From NCBI GenBank assembly GCA_002811645.1, contig PDIP01000086.1, positions 9,214 to 41,001 on the forward strand: a stretch of 31,788 bases of DNA, read 5' to 3'. The position numbers and the translations under genes were made by a program. This DNA comes from Corallochytrium limacisporum. Lineage: Eukaryota; Opisthokonta. Below are positions 24,279-31,788 of this stretch, piece after piece. The notes under the pieces are model-generated. The model saw only the letters and a list, made by a program, of their open reading frames with translations. It searched no databases and had not been told where the DNA came from. The first letter of the stretch is position 1. The number at the start of each line of letters is the position of its first letter.

Positions 24279-26735
24279 TTATATTGGCTGTCCCCTATGT
24301 GTTAGAATTTCGTTCGTGTCCTCATTTAAAGTCCCACTACGCCTAGCACCGGCAGCGCGGACCAAATTCAGAGCGCTGCCAGCCTTGATCCAACCCACCT
24401 GGACAGCACTCAGAGTGTGCTTCAAGGGGACGTCCACAATGCTCCCATTTACGCGTTTCTTGACGCGGAGTCTCAGCTGAGAGGTGTGACTGAGGTTGTC
24501 CGCGCCAATCAGATCTACGCTATCTCCGGTGTCAACTTTGTCGTAATCATCAGGGTCTGCGAAAGTAGCTGGAATAACTCCCTGTTTCTTGAGGTTCGTT
24601 TCGTGGATGCGAGCAAATGAACGGCACACAATAAGTCGGCCACCCAGGAAACGCGGCTGCATGGCAGCGTGCTCACGAGCGCTACCTTCACCGTAATTCT
24701 CGTCTCCAATCACGATCCAAGGTCGACCAATGGCCTTGTATTTCTTGGCAGCTTCAGGCACCGAAAGTTCCTCTTCCTGGCTTCCTACCTCGCCATCTCC
24801 CACAAACAGAGCACTGTTGAGCCTCTGGTTGTTGCCATTTATGGCACCAATCAGTGTGTTCTCAGATATGTTCTCCAAATGGCCCTTGTATTTCAACCAA
24901 GGACCAGCAGCGCTAATGGCATCCGTAGTACACTTTCCAGCCACTTTGAGCAGAACAGCCATGTTCTTTACCGCTGCAGGGTGGAAAGGCTCGAAGGGTT
25001 CCAGGACCTGCAGACGAGCGCTCTTCGGATCAATGCATATCTCGACAGATGGATCGGGTTTCGCGTCGATCATTGTGGTACCCGTTGTCGAACCGTCAAA
25101 GCCAGCGCTGGGCAGATTCTGCCCTTTGGGGGGCTCAAACTTGAAGCCAGGAGCAATCTCATCAGTCATAACGTTCTTTGCTAGGTCAGCACCAAAGGCA
25201 TATGCAGTCACCACATCAGGAGATGCAAGGAAATTGTGCGTACCGCTGTTTCCATCATTACGGCGCCTGAAATTACGGTTGAAGGAAGAAAGAATGGTGT
25301 TGGGTTCGTCCTCCTTCACCTGAGTGCGGTCCCATTGGCCAATGCATGGTCCGCAGGCGTTCGCAAGGACGGTAGCACCAGCATCCTTGAAGGTCTTGAG
25401 GATACCATCCCGCTCGCAGGTAGCCCGAATCTGCTCACTACCTGGGGTGACAAGGAATGGAATCTTAGGCTTCAAGCCGGCCTTCATTGCCTGCTGAACC
25501 AAGTCGTGTGCCCGAGTCATGTCTTCGTAGCTCGAATTTGTACATGACCCAATCAGAGCCGCACTGACAGCCATGGGCCACCCTTTCTCTTTAGCCAAAG
25601 GAGGGAATTCGCTCAACTTCGTGCTCAGGTCCGGAGTGAATGGTCCATTTAGACAAGGTTCCACCTGACCGAGATCCAGCACAATGTGCTCATCGTACTC
25701 ACATCCTTCATCTGCCCTCAAGAGTCCGGTAGACTCCTGTCCGTGACGATCAGCCAGTTCAATGTACGCACCGCGGTTAGTGGCCTGCAGATAGTTGCGC
25801 ATACTGCTACCATAAGGAAATACCGAAGTAGTGGCACCTACTTCAGCGCCCATATTGCAGATAGTAGCCATACCGGTGGCACTCAAAGTGTTGACACCCT
25901 TGCCAAAGTATTCCAACACGGATCCAGTACCTCCCTTGACGGTCAGCCTTCCGGCCAGTTCCAGGATCACATCCTTTGGACTGCTCCATCCATTCAGCTC
26001 ACCCACAAGCTCCACACCAATCGTTTTCGGTGCCTTTAGCTCCCAAGGTGTGCCGCTCATGGCATCTACCGCATCAGCACCTCCGACACCTATTGCAGCA
26101 ATACCCAAGCCGCCTGCGTTCGGGGTATGGGAATCGCAGCCCAACATTAATCCACCAGGAAGAGCATAATTTTCCAGGACAATCTGATGGATTATACCAC
26201 TACCAGGACCCCAGAAGGCGAAACCAAACTTTTCACACGCGCTACGGAGAAAATCAAAGATTTCCTGGTTCTGCTTAACGGATAGTTCCAGGTCCTCCTT
26301 GCTGCCGTGTCGACCCACAATAAGATGGTCACAATGAACACTCACAGGCACTGCAGCACTGTGCAGGCCAGCTAACATGAACTGAAGAATAGCTGTCTGG
26401 GCACTAGCGTCTTGAAGAGCTACTCGATCAGGCTTTAGTGCCAGATATGTAGTGCCACGCTCTGGATGAGAGTCAGGGGCATGGTCCCGGTCGATGTGAG
26501 AGTAGATGATCTTCTCAGAAAGGGAAAGGGGCTTTTCTCGGGTACCCCACTTCCGGCGCAACTCTTCGAGGTGTGTGGACTGATGTTCCAGATGTACAGG
26601 ATATTTGTGCTTGTTTTGGAGACTGTCCGCGCCGGAACGACTTGCAAGACTTCTGGTTGCAACCTGCAGCGCAGGACCCACAATGCTCTTCACAGCACGT
26701 ACAGGTGCTCGTTGTCCAATCTTTCGCACAGCCAT
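24279..26735 (-). CDS. ACO2: Aconitate hydratase, mitochondrial
   Basis: Aconitase interconverts citrate and isocitrate in the TCA cycle, using a [4Fe-4S] cluster. The 818-aa chain is slightly longer than usual for mitochondrial aconitases. Residues 1 to about 35 are Arg/Ser/Ala-rich without acids, a typical mitochondrial presequence. The three cluster ligands are present: Cys398 (GSCTNSS), Cys461 and Cys464 (ACGPCIGQW). Other family blocks are VHCDHLI, GCDSHTPNAGGLG, GGTGSVLEYFG, RRRNDGNSGTHNFLASPD and, in the C-terminal swivel domain, YGEGSAREHAAMQPRFLGG. The blocks match the mitochondrial (ACO2) type and not the cytosolic IRP1 type. The gene is intact and starts at ATG. Confidence 0.95.
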   Translation of the reverse strand: MAVRKIGQRAPVRAVKSIVGPALQVATRSLASRSGADSLQNKHKYPVHLEHQSTHLEELRRKWGTREKPLSLSEKIIYSHIDRDHAPDSHPERGTTYLALKPDRVALQDASAQTAILQFMLAGLHSAAVPVSVHCDHLIVGRHGSKEDLELSVKQNQEIFDFLRSACEKFGFAFWGPGSGIIHQIVLENYALPGGLMLGCDSHTPNAGGLGIAAIGVGGADAVDAMSGTPWELKAPKTIGVELVGELNGWSSPKDVILELAGRLTVKGGTGSVLEYFGKGVNTLSATGMATICNMGAEVGATTSVFPYGSSMRNYLQATNRGAYIELADRHGQESTGLLRADEGCEYDEHIVLDLGQVEPCLNGPFTPDLSTKLSEFPPLAKEKGWPMAVSAALIGSCTNSSYEDMTRAHDLVQQAMKAGLKPKIPFLVTPGSEQIRATCERDGILKTFKDAGATVLANACGPCIGQWDRTQVKEDEPNTILSSFNRNFRRRNDGNSGTHNFLASPDVVTAYAFGADLAKNVMTDEIAPGFKFEPPKGQNLPSAGFDGSTTGTTMIDAKPDPSVEICIDPKSARLQVLEPFEPFHPAAVKNMAVLLKVAGKCTTDAISAAGPWLKYKGHLENISENTLIGAINGNNQRLNSALFVGDGEVGSQEEELSVPEAAKKYKAIGRPWIVIGDENYGEGSAREHAAMQPRFLGGRLIVCRSFARIHETNLKKQGVIPATFADPDDYDKVDTGDSVDLIGADNLSHTSQLRLRVKKRVNGSIVDVPLKHTLSAVQVGWIKAGSALNLVRAAGARRSGTLNEDTNEILTHRGQPI

Positions 26736-27391
26736 ATTTGCGACGTTACAAAATGCGACACAATTCTGTCAATTCGAATAAACGATTAGTCTTCAGGCGA
26801 GCTCTCTTCTACCCAAAGGATGCTTTGGTAGTGCATTCGCATGCGGCTCTTCTCATTTGTTGTGGCCCGACAACTTATTGTTGTCCGCCCCGAAACGAGT
26901 CATGGAAAGTGTGTAAGTGTCAGCTGTAGGATTGACCAGTTCTTAGGTCATGGAAGGTCATAAGACACTCAACAGGAGATTGATTGCAACTTGCGCTACA
27001 CCTTCGTTCAGTGTCCTGATAGCAATCGCAAGGTGGAAATTCAATGTAAGGGACCCTGCCTCCCCCGTGGTTGGGCCCTCCGCCGCCCGGCGGACCCCCC
27101 CCCTGGGGGGGTGGTGTGGGAGGGGGACAGTTTCCCTTACTTGGGGACTGACTGTAGGCGCTCTGTTTATTGGGCACGTGCTGCAACAAGTCACGGACGC
27201 AAACGCACAAGGATTCAAATTTTAGGGGGTCGGGAAGGACTGGGTTGTTGTGTTAGCCCATCGTGTCTGCGTTTACCATATCTCGATCTCCGCAATTCAA
27301 TCACTACCTTGACCGTAATGGAAGGGTAGAGTACTGTGGATATTGACACGACGACACCCAATTAGTAGTAGACTGAAAGCGATGGATTCCG
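26736..27391. other. Intergenic: aconitase promoter and XRN1 3' flank
   Basis: These 656 bp hold the aconitase promoter and the XRN1 trailer. The notable content is a very GC-rich inverted-repeat element (listed separately). Short frames across it are low complexity. No protein gene is seen. Confidence 0.5.
27042..27143. repeat. GC-rich inverted-repeat element, possible structured RNA
   Basis: Outer arms GTAAGGGA (27046-27053) and TCCCTTAC (27133-27140) are exact complements, extended by CAA (27042-27044) and TTG (27141-27143). Inside, CCTGCCTCCCCC faces GGGAGGGGGACAG with a bulge, followed by nested CCGCC/GGCGG and a C9/G7 hairpin. The whole is about 100 bp and far more GC-rich than its flanks. 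It could be a noncoding RNA hairpin or a DNA cruciform. The strand is unknown. Confidence 0.55.
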
Positions 27392-30300
27392 TTATTTGTG
27401 GTTCAGCAGGGACATAGCGACTGCGTCAAGGTCAACCTTGGGTTGCTTGCCCTCATGCTCGCTTGCAGAATGTTGTTGAGCAACACTGTGCTTGCTGCGA
27501 TGCCGTGTACTATGGTCACCTTCGCGAGGTCCGGTCTGGACTACTTTTACTCTTTCGCCAAAAACGGCAGTTAGATCATGCACAAGTTGCGTAGAGTCCA
27601 CGGCTCCCGACTCTTGTGAGTGTGGCGTCACGCGCTGCTGGCAAAGGGCCTGTTGAACGGTCTGAGTGGCAGGCTGGCGGGAAGGTCCAGTCACCTTCAC
27701 ACCAAGAGTGTCACTCAGTATAGAAGTGAGATCCTGGGTTTCTTGAGGTTGCACCTGTGGTGTCATTTGGTGTTGCTTCATTTGCCTGTAGACTGGCTGT
27801 TGACTCTGTAGTTGTTGCTGCTTGCGAACATTTTTCTCACGCCCTTGCTTTCCGCGATTTCCTTGTTGGTTCCATACTCCTGTGACACTCATTACAGGGT
27901 TCTTGTCATGCCCTCTCGACCCGCCCCGACGAATCAACCACACTGCGTTCACTCGGGCACCTCGCCGCTCCGAACAGCATCCCCCCAAATTGTTAAGCTC
28001 CGTGGCATGGTAGTCGAACACAACATCAAGGCGATAACTGCCTTCATCTTTGTTTGATGTGAAGATTCCGACGACTGTACCGCTGGCCCCAAACGGGACA
28101 CTTCCTGCGCCACGTACGTTGACTACCCGATCACCAAGATTCCAATCGTTCGTTCTGTGCTGAAGATGAGTTCCTAGGTTCGGATGGTAGATACAATGGG
28201 CAGGCAGTGACCGTGTGATTGGCATAGAGACAGATGGTGGATCTTTTAGGAACGCATCCACGGTCTTTTCAATGACCGCAATCTGGTTGGCACTAAGCAT
28301 GCGGCTCCCGCATGGCACCAGATCTTGTTCAAACCAAGGCTGCTCCCGGAGCCAATGTTTGATCTGAAGTACATTTGCCTTGGAGTCCACCGAATTTGGA
28401 AACAGCAGCTTGTCGGTTGGCTGTTGACTCTTGAGATTCTTTAAAGCTTTAAAGAACGTAGGAAAAGCCTCTCGAAAGGCCTTGGCAGCCTTCACGGTGA
28501 GACTGGAATACTCCCAAGTGTATCCGTCGTCTAACCTACGTGCATATCCACTGACTTGCTGATCCTTCTTCTGATACTTTAAACTCATGCCAATATTGAC
28601 TTTCTGCATGTTATTGCGGCCCTTCTGTTTTGGGTTCTCCAGGACCACCGCAAACGAGGAAAACAGCCGATTAAGTACAGAAATGGGCATATCCAATTTA
28701 TGAGCCATTTCCTTGATGGAGAACCATCGGTCATCAATGGAGCGCATCGCAAAGGCAAGATCAGGCTCCACAGGGGAAACTAAGGATACAGTTAGGTGGC
28801 CATTTTGAATATTATGTACATCTATCGTACCAACGTGACCAGGAAACGGTGAGATGCACACAATCGAGTCTCCCTTCGGGTAAATAGACTTCAACATCCA
28901 ATTGCGTGTCACTCTGCCTTTCACGAGCTGATTCTTAATTTCAGACTCCAAAACACAAGATTCTAAGGGCACAAAAGTTCCCCGTTTCGAGTATTTCTCC
29001 TTCGTGACAACAGAGTCGTCGTGGAATTCGTTATAGACGCCTTCCAAGGCACATACTTGAAGGTACACGACACAAGGGGGAATGACAACACCGCGCTTCT
29101 TCTCGTACAGACTACGAAGGCTGTCGACAGCCTCCTGGTACATTGATGACTCAGCCTGGTTGTTCTTTGCGATCTTGACCTGTCCGCCTTCAATACGCTT
29201 CGCAGAACAATTTCTATCGTGACAGCTTATGACGATACTCTTGACCATCAATGGCCAATGTGCATACACGACCCGTCCCAGGAACTTCGGTGCTAGCCTC
29301 TGCAAATCTTGCTTGGGTTCTGTAGAATACTTTCGATGGAGGCGCAATATGATACTCGGCTCTTTGGAAGGATGCTGAAAAACCTTTACCTGCGCTTCTT
29401 CGAGATTGTAGTCGAATTCTCGGAACTTCATCGTTGGGTATCCCACAACATGCTTTGTTGGATCCAGAGTACTCAGCAGAGTTGGGTGTACATGAAGAGG
29501 GCTTCTAATGTGGATCTCCTCCGTAGCAACCTTACAATTTTGAATGTTTCCAAGAACCTGTGGAATTGGGGACATGAATAGAGTTGGCTTTGCTTGGGGT
29601 TCGTATCGGTAGATCATGCTGGGTAGGTGACGATTGCGTTTTTGTTCTTGTTCGTTAAGAGATTCATTGTACGGCATCATTGCCGACAGTAAGCGATCGG
29701 AATTGATGAATGGAATCAACACGACAGCCTCCCAATCCTGCTTCTTTCCATTCTTGTCAGTGGCAAATTCTGCAGGGTAGTAGTCTATGATCGGTGAAGT
29801 GGACTCCGTCATTAGTCCTTGATACGCCGGTGGTAACAGATACCGGCTTGCTGCAGGTAACACTGCCAAAAGCTGCTGGAATGGTAGAAACGCACTTCCC
29901 TCTTCAAATGACTTGTCAATGCATGTGAGGTTCTTAAAATCAGTGACAAACGGTGAGAAGTGATGGGGATAAAAGTAGCCCCATGACTGCACACCACGGA
30001 AATAGTATGCGACAATCCACTCCAAGGTTCTGACATAATCCCTAGTGACCTGCGCGAGGAACTGATCGGTCACCTTTACCACACCGAATTTTTCCCTGTA
30101 GTAGCTCTCCCGGTAGTCCGTGAAGTCCTTATTATTCGCCATAATATTGAGCAAATCTTCATCAATTGCACTGTAAATCGCTTCTTCTTCATCATCATCC
30201 TCATCGAACTCTGAATCCTCGTTGTCACCAAGACCCATCGGGCTGCCAAAGTTATCAAATCTACCCGTACTCATTTCAATCCGTCTTTTGCTGCCAATTC

Positions 30301-31357
30301 CACGCTTCTCCTCGAAGACTTCATAGTCAAAAGGTGCAAAGGCTTTAAAAAACATTTCCAACCGCCTCAAATTTAAAGTTCCGTTCTCATTCATCGGTCC
30401 ACCCATTTGCGGCAGGACACTCTTGTACGTTTTCACTAGGTACTGGAACGCCCCTTCGTTAATATGCAAGTGTGGTAGATGTGGAATAAAATCGTTACCA
30501 ACCAAGCAAACCATGAAAACCCAATCACCCAATACCTGCTCGAAAGTGCACGGGAATTCCAGACCACTCAGAAGATCTCTGAAGTCCAGCTCCAGATACT
30601 CTCTGACCGCATGGATATGCAACAAGAAGAAACTTTGCTCCTCCGCATTTGCCGTACGTTTGGGTTGGCCCCGACTGACAATCTCCTCGCGCAAGAGAGA
30701 AAAGTATGGTTCATGGGAAGCCAGGCTTAACAGAAACAAGTCTGCATCCAAACCATAGAGACAGTGACGGGTGTAAGGATCGTATTCTGGCTGCATTCGC
30801 ACCATGCGAATGTAATCCATGACCTTGTGCTCCCCTTCACCAGGGGTCTCGTGTCCAGAGAAGATAACCTGAACTTCCCGCCATTGCCTATCGCTGTTGA
30901 GTTTCGTGGTTACAAAGGCACGCAGTGCCGCACTGAGCCTCACCATGAATTCTGTGCCCGGCGTAATGCTGTTTCCGTCGAACCTTTCAACAATCTGCTT
31001 CCCTTCTGCCTGCGCCTTCTCCCGACTCTCTCGGGCCTCTCGCGCACTCCGGAATCGACGACTACGCTGCTGATTCATCTTTGCGCGGGGAGCGCAGCCA
31101 TCAACCGCCATGAATAACAGCTTCTTCGGCTTGATGATTTGGAATAAAGCGTCAACATATCGAAAAATATTAACAAAAATGTCCTCCTCAGTGAAAGTCT
31201 GATTCGGATCGTCATCATTTGGGTGACTACAAGGGTGAATGATGTTGTTCATATCCAGGTATAGATTATCGAACTCAGGAATTTCTCCATCCACTACTTG
31301 CTGAGCGATACCCGGATACCGCTCCGAGATCCATCGAAAAAATTTGGGAACTCCCAT
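27392..31357 (-). CDS. XRN1: 5'-3' exoribonuclease XRN1 (cytoplasmic type)
   Basis: XRN1 degrades decapped, 5'-monophosphate mRNA in the cytoplasm. The 1321-aa chain starts MGVPKFFRWISERYP. The catalytic N-terminal region contains YLDMNNIIHPC (Asp35), AVDGCAPRAKMNQQRSRRF (Asp86), the GHETPGEGEHKVMDYIR block, YGLDADLFLL and VGNDFIPHLPHL. Lys93, Gln97, Arg100 and Arg101 fall at the numbers known for the 5'-phosphate pocket of XRN1/Pacman. An acidic loop follows near 370-395. The middle region has XRN1-type modules absent from nuclear XRN2: RWFSIKEMAHKL, VSGYARRLDDGYTWEYSS and the SH3-like VPFGASGTVVGIF. The last 200 residues are Gln-rich and disordered and end in a short hydrophobic motif (AVAMSLLNHK), perhaps a partner-binding site. 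The ATG start is certain. Confidence 0.95.
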   Translation of the reverse strand: MGVPKFFRWISERYPGIAQQVVDGEIPEFDNLYLDMNNIIHPCSHPNDDDPNQTFTEEDIFVNIFRYVDALFQIIKPKKLLFMAVDGCAPRAKMNQQRSRRFRSAREARESREKAQAEGKQIVERFDGNSITPGTEFMVRLSAALRAFVTTKLNSDRQWREVQVIFSGHETPGEGEHKVMDYIRMVRMQPEYDPYTRHCLYGLDADLFLLSLASHEPYFSLLREEIVSRGQPKRTANAEEQSFFLLHIHAVREYLELDFRDLLSGLEFPCTFEQVLGDWVFMVCLVGNDFIPHLPHLHINEGAFQYLVKTYKSVLPQMGGPMNENGTLNLRRLEMFFKAFAPFDYEVFEEKRGIGSKRRIEMSTGRFDNFGSPMGLGDNEDSEFDEDDDEEEAIYSAIDEDLLNIMANNKDFTDYRESYYREKFGVVKVTDQFLAQVTRDYVRTLEWIVAYYFRGVQSWGYFYPHHFSPFVTDFKNLTCIDKSFEEGSAFLPFQQLLAVLPAASRYLLPPAYQGLMTESTSPIIDYYPAEFATDKNGKKQDWEAVVLIPFINSDRLLSAMMPYNESLNEQEQKRNRHLPSMIYRYEPQAKPTLFMSPIPQVLGNIQNCKVATEEIHIRSPLHVHPTLLSTLDPTKHVVGYPTMKFREFDYNLEEAQVKVFQHPSKEPSIILRLHRKYSTEPKQDLQRLAPKFLGRVVYAHWPLMVKSIVISCHDRNCSAKRIEGGQVKIAKNNQAESSMYQEAVDSLRSLYEKKRGVVIPPCVVYLQVCALEGVYNEFHDDSVVTKEKYSKRGTFVPLESCVLESEIKNQLVKGRVTRNWMLKSIYPKGDSIVCISPFPGHVGTIDVHNIQNGHLTVSLVSPVEPDLAFAMRSIDDRWFSIKEMAHKLDMPISVLNRLFSSFAVVLENPKQKGRNNMQKVNIGMSLKYQKKDQQVSGYARRLDDGYTWEYSSLTVKAAKAFREAFPTFFKALKNLKSQQPTDKLLFPNSVDSKANVLQIKHWLREQPWFEQDLVPCGSRMLSANQIAVIEKTVDAFLKDPPSVSMPITRSLPAHCIYHPNLGTHLQHRTNDWNLGDRVVNVRGAGSVPFGASGTVVGIFTSNKDEGSYRLDVVFDYHATELNNLGGCCSERRGARVNAVWLIRRGGSRGHDKNPVMSVTGVWNQQGNRGKQGREKNVRKQQQLQSQQPVYRQMKQHQMTPQVQPQETQDLTSILSDTLGVKVTGPSRQPATQTVQQALCQQRVTPHSQESGAVDSTQLVHDLTAVFGERVKVVQTGPREGDHSTRHRSKHSVAQQHSASEHEGKQPKVDLDAVAMSLLNHK

Positions 31358-31788
31358 GCTGGCTTCCTAACGGTTCAATTGATCTGGTACGCCAGAGTGC
31401 TATTTCGTCATTTCTGTTCTATTCCACTCAAGTCCGCCGTGATGATCACACGACAGAGATCAAATTATAAAGTTTCTTGAGGTTTGTAAAATAGCTGGTT
31501 GTGTCTGCGTACAACAGGGCAGCCCTTTTTTCCGAAATTGTCGTAGTACAGGCACAATTGGGGACGGAAGCTCCCTTCCTCCTCTCAACCACCATTTTTC
31601 CAACTTCCACAATGGCGTGGCCGGATTGTCACAAGGCGGGGAAGTGAACGTGTATCGCTCAACGACCCGTGCGTGCCTTTCCAGCTTCCGACATACCACC
31701 CTCTGTCTCATAATATTAGGTCGAATCTATTCAAATCACATTCATTCGAATCCCGACCGCTGTGGCGGGAAACATTTTGCGCGTTCAA
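31358..31788. other. XRN1 upstream region to the end of the window
   Basis: The 431 bp include the XRN1 promoter. An 83-codon ATG frame on the minus strand (31460-31711) has no known motif and would share the XRN1 upstream DNA. It is not supported. Confidence 0.4.

Noticed and set aside
1-31788. CRISPR arrays, insertion sequences, bacterial operons or an integrated virus
   Set aside because: No spaced direct repeats, transposase, reverse transcriptase, integrase or capsid-like frames are seen. The gene content is eukaryotic housekeeping.

Overview
The window is nuclear DNA from a eukaryote. It encodes a 20S proteasome beta-5 subunit, the Sec1/Munc18 protein VPS45, an FG nucleoporin, mitochondrial aconitase, an XRN1-type exoribonuclease and an intron-containing elongator tRNA-Met. 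Nearly all protein genes are single uninterrupted reading frames of normal family length, so the genome is gene-dense and very poor in spliceosomal introns. Genes lie on both strands with short gaps and no operon logic. A compact alga or protist (a unicellular red alga is one option) or an early-diverging fungus would fit. Nothing here is decisive, and no plastid gene is seen.

Left third (1-12171): a possible small ORF (minus), a peroxisomal-type CoA Nudix hydrolase (plus), a large protein with a degenerate MoxR/Mg-chelatase AAA+ fold (minus), tRNA-Met(CAT) with a 62-nt intron (plus), proteasome beta-5 (minus), VPS45 (plus) and a 1294-aa Nup153-like nucleoporin with three RanBP2 zinc fingers (minus).

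Middle (12172-22180): this part is less dense. It holds a 1.7-kb gap, a hypothetical gene that can be modelled with one 62-nt intron, a small heat-shock protein with a signal peptide, a TATA box followed by a 54-codon ORF, and a beta-lactamase-fold serine hydrolase. Downstream of the hydrolase lies a decayed tandem copy of it. Then come a single-cysteine thioredoxin-fold membrane protein and a 2-kb stretch without a convincing gene.

Right third (22181-31788): an SH3 adaptor rich in self-type SH3 ligands (plus), mitochondrial aconitase (minus), a gap holding a very GC-rich foldable element, and XRN1 (minus).

The genes are mostly unrelated housekeeping functions and do not form one system. The points most worth checking are the pseudo-AAA+ protein, the Nup153-type zinc fingers, the GC-rich hairpin at 27042-27143, the hydrolase pseudogene and the targeting of the small heat-shock protein. 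Several long reading frames open with GTG or TTG. For these I moved the start to the first in-frame ATG, because this is a nuclear genome.
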